Below the pieces are notes generated by a model. The model had not been told where the DNA came from. It did no database searches and worked only from the letters and a program-made list of their open reading frames with translations. A stretch of 64,000 bases of DNA. It comes from Pseudophaeobacter sp. EL27 (GTDB lineage: Bacteria > Pseudomonadota > Alphaproteobacteria > Rhodobacterales > Rhodobacteraceae). Location of the stretch: assembly GCF_900313025.1 (NCBI RefSeq), contig NZ_OMPQ01000009.1:62012-126011 (forward strand). Direction: 5' to 3'. Of this stretch, positions 1 through 9,258 are shown piece after piece. Each line of letters starts with the position of its first letter. Positions within the stretch are counted from its first letter, which is position 1. Position numbers and translations under genes: made by a program.

Positions 1-76
1 CTTTGTCAAAGAGCGCAAGGAGGCAATCCAGCTGGGCCGCTATGTTGCCAAGATGCCGGTGCCAAAGCCGGGATAG
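1..76 (+). CDS. 3' end of an unidentified protein (truncated by window edge)
   Basis: An open frame read from base 2 gives 24 residues ending GRYVAKMPVPKPG and a TAG stop at 74-76. The basic, proline-rich tail has the look of a real C-terminus and the codon use fits the neighbours, but there is too little sequence to name a family. Its start lies outside the window. Confidence 0.5.
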   Translation, partial: FVKERKEAIQLGRYVAKMPVPKPG

Positions 77-104
77 CGCAATAACCGGATTGCTTTGGAA
101 ACCG

Positions 105-199
105 CCGGGGGAGCGCCCGACCCTAGGTGGCTGCGAAGCGCCCTCCCATTTTGCTGGAAGCAAACTTGCAGTTTGAAGGGAGGGTCGGGCGCTGCCCGG
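105..199. repeat. REP-like palindromic intergenic element
   Basis: A perfect 13-bp inverted repeat, AGCGCCCGACCCT at 112-124 against AGGGTCGGGCGCT at 181-193, is flanked by CCGGG at 105-109 and CCCGG at 195-199. An alternative stem is CCCTCCC at 141-147 with GGGAGGG at 178-184. The block is far more GC-rich than the DNA on its right. From memory, GGGTCGGGCGCT-type arms recur between genes in Roseobacter-group genomes, so I call it a dispersed repeat. It could also end transcription of the gene at the left edge. Confidence 0.6.
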
Positions 200-365
200 T
201 CTATCGACCGAGAACACCAAACTCATCTTAGGCATGCCGCTCGAAACGATAGAAATGCAGTTGCAATGTCCGCTTCCCCAAAAACAAAAAAAGCTCGCAG
301 CACCCCTTGAACAAAAAGAGAACACTATTAACTGGATACCAATGCAATCTAGAACAGGAAGCAAA

Positions 366-653
366 ATGGATTTTAAACTTGAACGGGTGAATCCCAATCT
401 GTTGAACGTTAAAGTATCTGGCACATCTGAAACAACGGAACGGCTTTACGACCATGTTAAAAAACTAGCTGAGCAGATTGAGGAATTGAAACTCGAGTTG
501 AAAACTTTTGACAATGGCCGCCAAGTCTTCTCAGGATCCAAAGGCTCAACGCTCGAAAACGTTACCAATCTAGAAATTGAACGACTGCAGAAAAACATAT
601 CGATGAACACCGCCATCATTGAAGATCTGGTTACCATTCTTCAGCCGAAATAG
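366..653 (+). CDS. Small coiled-coil hypothetical protein
   Basis: A 95-residue protein beginning MDFKLERVNPNLL. ATG 366 is chosen because AGGAAG lies about 5 bases upstream; the frame is open back to 234 but the upstream part looks non-coding. Residues 22-50 (heptads such as HVKKLAEQIEELKLEL) and about 65-85 look like amphipathic coiled coil. There is no signal peptide, membrane segment or catalytic motif. Base composition is AT-richer than almost everything else in the window, which suggests later arrival. I do not recognise the family and cannot assign a function. Confidence 0.55.
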   Translation: MDFKLERVNPNLLNVKVSGTSETTERLYDHVKKLAEQIEELKLELKTFDNGRQVFSGSKGSTLENVTNLEIERLQKNISMNTAIIEDLVTILQPK

Positions 654-718
654 GCGACATCACAGCTAGCTGCTCCCTCTCAAGCTTTGATTTTAGCCAT
701 AAGTTTCCACGCGCAAGC

Positions 719-3700
719 TTAGATCTCCTCGACCTCCATCACCCCTTCCAGCGACTTTAGCGCGCCTTTGATCTGTGGGTTGATGGGGAACATCTGGCCC
801 AAGTTCATTTCCACATCGCCCGGCAAATCTGAATCCTGCAGGTAAAGATAGATCTCTCCGGGGCTGGCGCTGCGGGCGGCGGATTTGGCGTCTTCCAACA
901 CCGTCGCCACCGTGCTGATCGCCGTTGCATCCTCCAGATAGATCCGCAATGAGGAGCGCCCGGCATCAGCCACCGCCGCATCCACCGGTCCGGCAGAGCG
1001 CATCAGCAGCTTGAGCTGATCGCTCTCCATCGTGGCCTCGGCGGTGATCACCACCTTGGATCCGGTATCAAGGTACTCGCGGGCCTTTTCCAGGACATCC
1101 GAGAAGATCGTCACCTCATACCCACCGGTGGTATCCGACAGCTGCGCAAAGGCAAACCGGTTGCCGCGCGCTGATTTGCGCTCTTGCCGCCCGGCAACCA
1201 CCCCGGCCATTTTGGCCATAAAGGGCCCGCGCTCGGCCTTTGCCATGACCTCATCCAGGGTCATTACATCCTTGCGCTTCAGCGCGGGCATATAGTCGTC
1301 CAGCGGATGGCCCGACAGATAGAACCCGATCGCCTTGAACTCTTCTGACAGGCGCTCGGCCGGCAGCCAGTCGGGGGTATTGGCCAGACGCGGTTCCGGC
1401 AGATCATCGCCCGCCTCGCCAAACAGGGAAACCTGGTTAGAGTTCTTCTGCTCATGGATGGCATTGGAGTAATTCACCAGCCCTTCGAGGCTGTCAAAGA
1501 TCCGGCGGCGGTTGCGGTCCAGCTGGTCAAAGGCTCCCGCTCGGGCCAGCATCTCCAGCGGGCGCTTGCCGATCTTCTTGAGGTTCACCCGGCGGGCAAA
1601 GTCGAAGATATTGACAAAGGGCTGTTCGTGGCCGTGTTCGCTCCGCGCTTCGGCCACCAGTCGCATCACATCCATGCCGACGTTTTTCAGCGCGCCCAGC
1701 GCATAGACCAGCTCTCCGTTGACCACATTAAAGGTTGCCAATGAACGGTTCACACAGGGCGGCACATAGGGCAGCCCAAGTCCCTTTTTGACCTCTTCAA
1801 AATAGACCGCCAGCTTATCCGTCAGATGGATATCGCAGTTCATCACCCCGGCCATGAACTCCACCGGGTGGTTCGCCTTGAGCCAGCCGGTCTGATAGGA
1901 CACCACCGCATAGGCCGCCGCGTGGGATTTGTTGAAACCGTAGTTGGCGAATTTCTCCAGAAGGTCAAATACCTCGGAGGCCTTTTTCGCAGGCACGCCG
2001 TTTTCCCCGGCGCCTTTTTCAAATTTGGGACGTTCGGCGTCCATCGCCTCTTTGATCTTTTTACCCATGGCGCGACGCAACAGATCAGCGCCGCCAAGGC
2101 TATAGCCCGCCATGACCTGGGCAATCTGCATAACCTGTTCCTGGTAAACGATAATACCCTGGGTCTCTTCCAGGATATGGTCGATCAGCGGGTGCACGGA
2201 TTCGATCTTTTTGAGGCCGTTTTTTACCTCGCAATAGGTCGGGATATTCTCCATCGGGCCCGGACGATACAACGCCACCAGCGCCACAATATCCTCGATA
2301 CAGTTGGGCTTCATCCGCTTCAGCGCATCCATCATGCCGGTGGATTCCACCTGGAACACCGCCACGGTCTTGGCTGCGGAATAGAGCTTATAGGTGGGCT
2401 CATCATCTAGCGGAATGGCGTTGATCTCATTCACCGCGCCTTCCGGCGGCTCATAAAGCGTGGTCCCATCGGCGGCCACGTGCAGATCCCGCCCCGACTG
2501 TTTGATCAGATCCACCGCGTTTTGAATAACGGTGAGGGTTTTCAGGCCCAGAAAGTCAAACTTGACCAGCCCGGCCTGTTCCACCCATTTCATGTTGAAC
2601 TGGGTTGCGGGCATGTCTGATCGCGGATCGCGGTAGAGCGGCACCAGGGCATCCAATGGCCGGTCGCCAATCACAACACCCGCAGCGTGGGTGCCCGCTG
2701 AGCGCAGCAGCCCTTCGACCTGCATGCCGTATTTCAGCAACCGGTCCACAACGGGCTCGTTCTTGGCTTCTTCCTGCAGGCGGGGCTCTTCCTTCAGAGA
2801 GTCCACGATCGACATTGGTTTGACGCCCTCGACCGGGATCAGCTTTGATAGACGATCCACCTGGCCATAAGGCATCTGCAAGACGCGGCCCATGTCGCGC
2901 ACCGCCGCCTTGGACAGGAGCGCACCAAAGGTGATGATCTGGCCGACCTTGTCGCGGCCATATTTCTCCTGCACGTATTTGATCACCTCTTCGCGGCGAT
3001 CCATACAAAAGTCGATGTCAAAGTCGGGCATCGATACCCGTTCCGGGTTCAAGAACCGCTCAAACAGCAGCGAGTAGCGCAGCGGATCAAGGTCGGTGAT
3101 GGTCAAGGCATAAGCCACCAGTGAACCCGCACCCGAGCCCCGCCCCGGTCCTACCGGGATATCGTGATCCTTGGCCCATTGGATAAAATCAGCAACGATC
3201 AGGAAGTAGCCAGGGAACCCCATGCCCTCGATGATGTCGAGCTCAAAATCCAGCCGCTCCTGATACTCCTCGACTGTGACCGCATGAGGGATCACCGACA
3301 GGCGGTTTTGCAGCCCCTCATTGGCAATACGACGCAGTTCGGCGACCTCATCATCGGCAAACTTGGGCAGGATGGGGTCGCGCAGATAGGCCTTAAAGGC
3401 GCAACGCTTGGCGATTTCCACAGTGTTTTCAATCGCCTCAGGAAGATCGGCAAACAGCGCGACCATCTCCTCCTGAGACTTGAAGTAATGCTGCGCGGTC
3501 AGGCGGCGGCGGGGTTCCGACTGATCTACATAGGCGCCTTCAGCGATACAGATCATCGCGTCATGGGCCTCATACATTTCCGTATTGGGGAAATAGACAT
3601 CATTGGTGGCCACCAGCGGCAGATCCATCGCATAAGCCATTTCCACATGGCCGCGCTCGCTCAGCTTTTCGGCCTCGGGCTGGCCATCCTCACCGGGGTG

Positions 3701-4231
3701 ACGCTGCAGCTCCACATAGAGCCGATCGGCAAAGATCGCCTTGAGCCGCTGCATCAACGCTTCGGCGGCCGGGCGCTGCCCTTGTCGCAGCAGACGTCCC
3801 ACCGGCCCATCCGGTCCACCACTAAGGCAGATCACGTCCTCGCAGTGCTCCGCCAGTTCCTCCAGCGTGACATAGGGCAACTCGCTGCCCTGACGCATAT
3901 AGAGACAGGAATTGAGCTTCATCAGATGCTCATAGCCGGTCTCGCTCTGGGCCAGCAGAACCAGCGGCGCCGGCGCCTGGGGGCGCTCCCCCGGGGCAGG
4001 CTCGGCAAAGCGCATATCCATTTGACAGCCCACAATTGGCTGTACCCCTGCCCCGCTGGCAGAGACTGAGAACTCGAGTGCCGAAAACAGGTTGTTGCTA
4101 TCGGTCACCGCAATTGCCGGCATTTCGTGCTTTTTACACAGATCCGGCAGCTTTTTCAGACGCAAAGCGCCTTCAAGCAGGGAGTATTCCGTATGGCTGC
4201 GCAGGTGAATGAATCGTGGAGCATTTGTCAT
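719..4231 (-). CDS. dnaE: DNA polymerase III alpha subunit
   Basis: The replicative polymerase catalytic subunit, about 1170 residues, close to the usual DnaE1 length. The N-terminal PHP domain starts at LRSHTEYSLL (residue about 7). The catalytic core includes GPGRGSGAGSLVAYAL near 365 and the PDFDIDF motif near 400, which carries the catalytic aspartates. A canonical beta-clamp binding motif, QVSLF, sits at 933-937, followed by an OB-fold region near 1000-1080 (MAKMAGVVAGRQ...). I start it at ATG 4231 (MTNAPRFIHLRSH), where family homology begins; the frame is open to 4261 and no strong ribosome binding site decides it. It is transcribed alone, divergent from the xdh cluster. Confidence 0.97.
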   Translation of the reverse strand: MTNAPRFIHLRSHTEYSLLEGALRLKKLPDLCKKHEMPAIAVTDSNNLFSALEFSVSASGAGVQPIVGCQMDMRFAEPAPGERPQAPAPLVLLAQSETGYEHLMKLNSCLYMRQGSELPYVTLEELAEHCEDVICLSGGPDGPVGRLLRQGQRPAAEALMQRLKAIFADRLYVELQRHPGEDGQPEAEKLSERGHVEMAYAMDLPLVATNDVYFPNTEMYEAHDAMICIAEGAYVDQSEPRRRLTAQHYFKSQEEMVALFADLPEAIENTVEIAKRCAFKAYLRDPILPKFADDEVAELRRIANEGLQNRLSVIPHAVTVEEYQERLDFELDIIEGMGFPGYFLIVADFIQWAKDHDIPVGPGRGSGAGSLVAYALTITDLDPLRYSLLFERFLNPERVSMPDFDIDFCMDRREEVIKYVQEKYGRDKVGQIITFGALLSKAAVRDMGRVLQMPYGQVDRLSKLIPVEGVKPMSIVDSLKEEPRLQEEAKNEPVVDRLLKYGMQVEGLLRSAGTHAAGVVIGDRPLDALVPLYRDPRSDMPATQFNMKWVEQAGLVKFDFLGLKTLTVIQNAVDLIKQSGRDLHVAADGTTLYEPPEGAVNEINAIPLDDEPTYKLYSAAKTVAVFQVESTGMMDALKRMKPNCIEDIVALVALYRPGPMENIPTYCEVKNGLKKIESVHPLIDHILEETQGIIVYQEQVMQIAQVMAGYSLGGADLLRRAMGKKIKEAMDAERPKFEKGAGENGVPAKKASEVFDLLEKFANYGFNKSHAAAYAVVSYQTGWLKANHPVEFMAGVMNCDIHLTDKLAVYFEEVKKGLGLPYVPPCVNRSLATFNVVNGELVYALGALKNVGMDVMRLVAEARSEHGHEQPFVNIFDFARRVNLKKIGKRPLEMLARAGAFDQLDRNRRRIFDSLEGLVNYSNAIHEQKNSNQVSLFGEAGDDLPEPRLANTPDWLPAERLSEEFKAIGFYLSGHPLDDYMPALKRKDVMTLDEVMAKAERGPFMAKMAGVVAGRQERKSARGNRFAFAQLSDTTGGYEVTIFSDVLEKAREYLDTGSKVVITAEATMESDQLKLLMRSAGPVDAAVADAGRSSLRIYLEDATAISTVATVLEDAKSAARSASPGEIYLYLQDSDLPGDVEMNLGQMFPINPQIKGALKSLEGVMEVEEI

Positions 4232-4671
4232 GAGCGCCAAGCTATCCGATCCCCCGCGCAAGGATAAGAGCTGATCTTGCGCCAGACCGCCAAGTCTGCG
4301 AGCAATTGCGGCTTTTTCAAAACGATGCTGGATTGATCAGATCTCAGGGTGAGTGCCGCCTCTTGCATCGAGATGCCCCTTGTAAATTCAGGATGATTAT
4401 CAAATGATGTTTGAAAGTCCTATGCGCCAGAGCCCCGATTGCGGCAAGCATGCAAAAGGAAGTGCTTTAATTATAACGGCATGCGCCTGTATACGGCAAG
4501 AATCTTGCGTCCGCAAAATTCTGCACCGCAGAGTCGCTTTTTCTTGCCAGAGCAAGGCAGAGCTTCCTAGGCTGAGGCAAGCAAGCAAATAAAAAAACGC
4601 CCGCTATTCCTTCTACGTCGCATCGAAGGTCTGGCACCGGGGGGAACCAAGTAACGCGACGGGTTTCTAAG
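4232..4671. promoter_or_regulatory. dnaE/xdhA divergent control region with GCAAG/CTTGC cluster
   Basis: About 440 bases without a convincing gene; short ORFs on both strands here overlap each other and lack ribosome sites. Between 4444 and 4585 the pentamer GCAAG or its complement occurs seven times: 4444, 4496, 4504, 4543, 4552, 4577 and 4581. Two form inverted pairs, GCAAG-AAT-CTTGC at 4496-4508 and CTTGC-CAGA-GCAAG at 4543-4556, and two are in tandem at 4577-4585. TATAAC near 4473 could be a -10 element. The arrangement looks like a regulator binding region for the purine genes; the regulator is not in the window. Confidence 0.4.
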
Positions 4672-6033
4672 ATGACAATCACCTTTCATCTGAACGATGA
4701 AGAGGTTGTGCTGCAGGAGTATGATCCTTCGGCCACGCTGCTTGATTTTTTACGCGAAGACCAGGGTTTGACCGGCACCAAAGAAGGTTGCAATGAAGGC
4801 GATTGTGGCGCCTGCACCGTAATGGTGACGGATAAGGCAGGCTCCAAGCCGCTGAATTCCTGCATCCTGTTCCTACCGCAGCTCAACGGTAAATCCATCC
4901 GCACGGTTGAGGGCGCGGCTGATGCCGATGGCACCCTGCACCCGGTACAGAACGCAATGATCACCCATCACGGCAGCCAGTGCGGCTTCTGCACACCCGG
5001 CTTTGTCATGTCGATGGTCACCGCTCATAAGAACGGCGCGACGGATCATGATGTGCAGCTGGCCGGCAATCTGTGCCGGTGCACCGGTTATGCGCCAATC
5101 ATTCGCGCCGCCGAGGCCGTCGAGGCCCAACCCGTCCCACAATGGATCACCAAAGAACCCCTACCCGCAGCATCTGATTCCGCCGCGATTCCGCGATCTT
5201 CTGATGCTCTGGCTGCGCGCTATGCCGCCAATCCGGAGGCGAGGCTGGTCGCCGGAGCCACCGATCTGGGTCTTTGGGTCACCAAGGGCCTGCGCGATCT
5301 GGGCGAGATGATTTTTCTCGATGGCTGTGACGACCTGAAACAGATTGAGAACAGCGACCATGAAATACGCTTTGGCGCCATGGTAGATATGAACCGTGTG
5401 CGCGAAGCCATTACGCCGCTGCACCCCTCTTATGGGGAAATGATCCGCCGCTTTGCCAGCCAGCAAGTGCGGGCTGCGGCGACAATTGGCGGCAATATTG
5501 CCAATGGCTCCCCCATTGGCGACAACCCGCCTGCGCTCATCGCTTTGGGGGCACGTCTGCACCTGCGACAGGGCGACAGCCGCCGCGAGATTGCTTTGGA
5601 AGACTTCTTTATCGACTACGGCAAACAGGATCGCCACCCCGGTGAATTCATTGAGGCAGTGAGCATCCCGCGCCAGGAAGATTGCCTGCGAGTCTATAAA
5701 TTATCCAAACGCTTTGATCAGGATATCTCTGCGGTGCTTGGCGCCTTTAACATCACCCTGAGCGATGGTTGGGTGAGTAGCGCCCGCATTGCCTTTGGCG
5801 GGATGGCTGGCACCCCCAAACGGGCCGCACATCTGGAGGCAGCTCTGATTGGACAGGCCTGGGATGAAGCGAGCATTACCAAGGCCATGGCCGTGCTGGA
5901 GCAGGATTTCACCCCGCTGAGCGATATGCGCGCCTCGGCGGAGTACAGACTGGAAACCGCGCGTAACCTGCTGATGCGTTACTTCAATGACACCAATGGC
6001 GAAACCCAATCGGTTCTGGAGGTGCAGGCATGA
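4672..6033 (+). CDS. xdhA: Xanthine dehydrogenase small subunit (2Fe-2S and FAD)
   Basis: The electron-transfer subunit of xanthine dehydrogenase, 453 residues. The plant-type 2Fe-2S domain has C40, C45, C48 and C64; the second 2Fe-2S domain has C104-GF-C107 and C135-R-C137. From about 190 onward is the FAD-binding domain ([14 protein letters not shown], then [20 protein letters not shown]). Electrons from hypoxanthine or xanthine oxidation pass from the molybdenum subunit through these clusters to FAD and NAD. It overlaps xdhB by 4 bases (ATGA). No clear Shine-Dalgarno sequence precedes ATG 4672. Confidence 0.96.
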   Translation: MTITFHLNDEEVVLQEYDPSATLLDFLREDQGLTGTKEGCNEGDCGACTVMVTDKAGSKPLNSCILFLPQLNGKSIRTVEGAADADGTLHPVQNAMITHHGSQCGFCTPGFVMSMVTAHKNGATDHDVQLAGNLCRCTGYAPIIRAAEAVEAQPVPQWITKEPLPAASDSAAIPRSSDALAARYAANPEARLVAGATDLGLWVTKGLRDLGEMIFLDGCDDLKQIENSDHEIRFGAMVDMNRVREAITPLHPSYGEMIRRFASQQVRAAATIGGNIANGSPIGDNPPALIALGARLHLRQGDSRREIALEDFFIDYGKQDRHPGEFIEAVSIPRQEDCLRVYKLSKRFDQDISAVLGAFNITLSDGWVSSARIAFGGMAGTPKRAAHLEAALIGQAWDEASITKAMAVLEQDFTPLSDMRASAEYRLETARNLLMRYFNDTNGETQSVLEVQA

Positions 6034-8324
6034 GCGTTGCAAAACCCCTGCCCCATGACGCGGCCAAACTCCATGTCACTGGCAAGGCCCGCTATGTGGA
6101 TGACACGCCTCTGCCGCGCGATGCGCTGCATCTGGCCTTTGGCCTGTCGGCAATTGCCAAGGGGCGGATCACTGAGATGGATTTGTCAGCTGTCAAATCC
6201 AGCCCCGGCGTGGTGGCGGTGCTGACTGCTGCCGATCTGCCCTTTACCAATGATGTCTCGCCCTCGATCCATGATGAACCGCTTTTGTCCGATGGCACGG
6301 TGCATTACCTGGGTCAGCCGCTGTTTCTGGTGGTGGCCAAAAGCCATCGTGCGGCGCGGGTGGCGGCGCGTAAAGGCGCAATTTCCTACGCTGAAGAAGA
6401 GGCATTGCTGACCCTGGATGCGGCCCTCGCCGCTGATAGCCGGTTTGAAGAGGGCCCACGCATCTACCAGAAGGGCGATGCCGCCAGTGCCATCTCCAAG
6501 GCCCCGCATCAGGTTGAGGGCACATTTGAACTGGGTGGCCAGGAGCATTTTTATCTGGAAGGTCAGGCCGCCCTGGCCCTGCCGCAGGAAGACGGCGCCA
6601 TGCTGGTGAATTCCTCGACCCAGCACCCGACCGAAATCCAACACAAGGTGGCTGAAGCCATTGGGTTGCCAATGCATTCGGTGCGGGTGGAGATCCGGCG
6701 TATGGGGGGCGGCTTTGGCGGTAAGGAAAGTCAGGGCAATGCCCTGGCCGTGGCCTGCGCCGTTGCCGCGCGTCAGACAGGCAGGCCCTGCAAGATGCGC
6801 TATGATCGCGATGATGACATGGTGATTACTGGCAAACGCCATGCCTTTCGCATCTCTTATCGCGCCGGATATGACAAAACGGGACGTCTGCACGGGGTAG
6901 AATTTACTCATCTGGTCAATTGTGGCTGGGCACAGGATCTGTCGCTGCCAGTAGCGGACCGGGCCATGCTGCATTCGGACAATGCCTATGCGATCCCGAC
7001 GATCCGTATTGAGAGCCACCGGTTGAAAACCAATCTGCAAAGCGCCACCGCTTATCGCGGCTTTGGCGGGCCGCAGGGGATGGTGGGGATCGAGCGGGTG
7101 ATGGATCATATCGCCTATGATCTTGGGATGGATCCTGTCGCGCTGCGGCGGTGCAACTATTACGACGCCCCTGAGGAAATGTCTCAGGACAACACCACGC
7201 CCTATGGGATGCAGGTCAGCGATTTTGAGTTGCATGAGTTGACCGACCAACTGCTGGAAAGCGCCGACTATGCAGCGCGTAAATCCGAGATTGCCAATTG
7301 GAACGCCGGACAAAGGGATCTGAAACGCGGGCTGGCTTTTTCGCCGGTGAAGTTTGGCATATCCTTTACCCTCACCCATCTCAACCAGGCCGGAGCCTTG
7401 GTGCATGTCTACCAGGATGGTTCGGTGCATCTGAACCATGGTGGCACCGAGATGGGCCAGGGGCTGTTTCAGAAGGTGGCGCAGGTGGCGGCCAGTCGGT
7501 TTGGGATCTCAATGGCAAAGGTGAAGATCACTGCCACCGATACCGCAAAGGTGCCCAATACCTCAGCTACGGCGGCCTCTTCCGGGACTGATCTGAATGG
7601 CATGGCGGTGAAAGCGGCCTGTGACACCATCCGCACCCGCATGGCTGTTTTTCTGGCAGAACGCTACCAGACGGATGCCAAATCCATCGCGTTTTTGCAA
7701 GATCAGGTCCGTATTGGGGAAGAGGTGATCTCCTTCGATGAGGCGGCAAAACTGTGCTATGAGGGACGGGTTAGTCTCTCGGCCACCGGGTTTTACAAGA
7801 CGCCAAGCCTGAAATGGGATCGCATCAAGGGCCAGGGGAGACCGTTTTTCTACTTTGCCTATGGGGCCTCATTAACTGAGGTGGTTGTGGATCGTCGCTC
7901 CGGTGAAAACCGCATCCTGCGCACGGATATTTTGCACGATGCTGGGGCCTCGCTGAACCCGGACCTGGACATTGGCCAGGTCGAGGGCGGCTATGTGCAG
8001 GGCGCAGGTTGGCTGACCACGGAGGAGCTGATCTGGGATGACACGGGGAACCTGCGCACCCATGCGCCCTCGACTTACAAGATTCCGGCTTGTTCAGACC
8101 GGCCCGATATCTTCAACGTAGCGCTCTATCAGGGGGAAAACCGCGAGGACAGTATATACCGTTCCAAGGCGGTTGGAGAGCCGCCCTTTATGTTGGGGAT
8201 CTCAGCCTGGCTGGCGATCAGCGATGCGGTGGCGCAGTTTGGCGAGACCTATCCGGCGCTGGATGCCCCAGCCACGGCGGAAGAAGTCTGGCGTAGGGCC
8301 CGGAGGCAGAGCAATGGGGTTTGA
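6030..8324 (+). CDS. xdhB: Xanthine dehydrogenase large molybdopterin subunit
   Basis: The catalytic subunit that hydroxylates hypoxanthine to xanthine and uric acid, 764 residues. The GGGFGGKE molybdopterin motif lies near 227-235, YRGFGGPQG near 345, and the essential base of the family is Glu717 in VGEPPFM. Length and layout match two-subunit bacterial XdhB such as that of Rhodobacter capsulatus. Start and stop overlap xdhA and xdhC, so the three are translationally coupled. Cofactor insertion needs XdhC, encoded next. Confidence 0.96.
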   Translation: MSVAKPLPHDAAKLHVTGKARYVDDTPLPRDALHLAFGLSAIAKGRITEMDLSAVKSSPGVVAVLTAADLPFTNDVSPSIHDEPLLSDGTVHYLGQPLFLVVAKSHRAARVAARKGAISYAEEEALLTLDAALAADSRFEEGPRIYQKGDAASAISKAPHQVEGTFELGGQEHFYLEGQAALALPQEDGAMLVNSSTQHPTEIQHKVAEAIGLPMHSVRVEIRRMGGGFGGKESQGNALAVACAVAARQTGRPCKMRYDRDDDMVITGKRHAFRISYRAGYDKTGRLHGVEFTHLVNCGWAQDLSLPVADRAMLHSDNAYAIPTIRIESHRLKTNLQSATAYRGFGGPQGMVGIERVMDHIAYDLGMDPVALRRCNYYDAPEEMSQDNTTPYGMQVSDFELHELTDQLLESADYAARKSEIANWNAGQRDLKRGLAFSPVKFGISFTLTHLNQAGALVHVYQDGSVHLNHGGTEMGQGLFQKVAQVAASRFGISMAKVKITATDTAKVPNTSATAASSGTDLNGMAVKAACDTIRTRMAVFLAERYQTDAKSIAFLQDQVRIGEEVISFDEAAKLCYEGRVSLSATGFYKTPSLKWDRIKGQGRPFFYFAYGASLTEVVVDRRSGENRILRTDILHDAGASLNPDLDIGQVEGGYVQGAGWLTTEELIWDDTGNLRTHAPSTYKIPACSDRPDIFNVALYQGENREDSIYRSKAVGEPPFMLGISAWLAISDAVAQFGETYPALDAPATAEEVWRRARRQSNGV

Positions 8325-9258
8325 TCTGGAGGCGTTACGGAGCTCCGTGCAGGCGCATGGCCGGGTGACCCGCGTTGTGATCGCCGCTATTCGCGGCTCT
8401 TCCCCACGCGAAGTTGGTGCCGCCATGCTGGTCTGGGACCAGGGGCAGAGCGGCACAATTGGCGGTGGTGCGCTGGAGTATGAGGCCGCGGAGGCCGCGC
8501 GTAGGCAGACCCTGAAAACCAAGCTCAGCAGTCATGCCCTGGGACCCGACCTGGGCCAGTGCTGCGGTGGATCGGTCACATTGCTGAGAGAAACCTATGA
8601 CAGGGAAGATTTGGCGCAACTGGGCGGGGAGGTCATTTTGCGCCCTGCCACACCGGAGGCAGCCAAAAGCCCGCCCTTGGCCGCAAAACGCCTGTTGGCG
8701 CAGATGCGCGCGCAGGGGCAACGCCCTGACCCGCAATTGATTGATCATTGGATGCTGGAGCCGGTTCACGCCCCACAAACAGACCTATGGATCTGGGGGG
8801 CTGGCCATGTGGGCCGGGCATTGGTGGATGTAATGGCGCCATTGCCAGATCTGGCGATCACATGGGTGGACACCTCACCGGAGCGATTTCCACCGCATAT
8901 CCCGGCGGGTGTCACCATGTTGCCAGGTCAGAATCCGACGCTCTTGCTGCGTCATGCACCGGTAAATGCACAACATCTGGTGTTGACCTATTCCCATGAG
9001 CTGGATCTGGCGCTATGCCATGCACTGCTACTGCATGGGTTTTCCTTTGCGGGGCTTATTGGCTCGGCTACCAAATGGGCGCGATTCCGCAGCCGGTTGG
9101 CAGCTCTGGGCCATGGCCCGGCCGAGATTGCCCGCATCACCTGTCCGATCGGTGACCCGAGCCTGGGCAAACACCCGCAGATGATTGCGGTCGGCGTCGC
9201 GGCGGAGCTGTTGGCGCGGGCTACGACCAAAGAGATGAAAGAGGAGCTGCGCGCGTGA
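8314..9258 (+). CDS. xdhC: XdhC molybdenum cofactor insertion chaperone
   Basis: A 314-residue XdhC/CoxI-family protein that in R. capsulatus binds and sulfurates the molybdenum cofactor and delivers it to XdhB; it is not part of the mature enzyme. The N-terminal half shows IRGSSPREVGAAMLV, GTIGGGALEYEA and DLGQCCGG, whose adjacent cysteines are conserved in the family. The C-terminal half is a Rossmann fold starting IWGAGHVGRAL near 165. ATG 8314 is chosen because GGAGG lies 8 bases upstream and because MGFDLEAL begins family similarity; it overlaps xdhB by 11 bases. Confidence 0.93.
   Translation: MGFDLEALRSSVQAHGRVTRVVIAAIRGSSPREVGAAMLVWDQGQSGTIGGGALEYEAAEAARRQTLKTKLSSHALGPDLGQCCGGSVTLLRETYDREDLAQLGGEVILRPATPEAAKSPPLAAKRLLAQMRAQGQRPDPQLIDHWMLEPVHAPQTDLWIWGAGHVGRALVDVMAPLPDLAITWVDTSPERFPPHIPAGVTMLPGQNPTLLLRHAPVNAQHLVLTYSHELDLALCHALLLHGFSFAGLIGSATKWARFRSRLAALGHGPAEIARITCPIGDPSLGKHPQMIAVGVAAELLARATTKEMKEELRA

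Noticed and set aside
4400-4682. Overlapping 62-71-residue open frames on both strands upstream of xdhA
   Set aside because: No ribosome sites, mutually overlapping and full of repeats of the GCAAG cluster; more likely control DNA.
6186-7439. 417-residue minus-strand open frame inside xdhB
   Set aside because: Shadow of xdhB; no start signal or recognisable domain.
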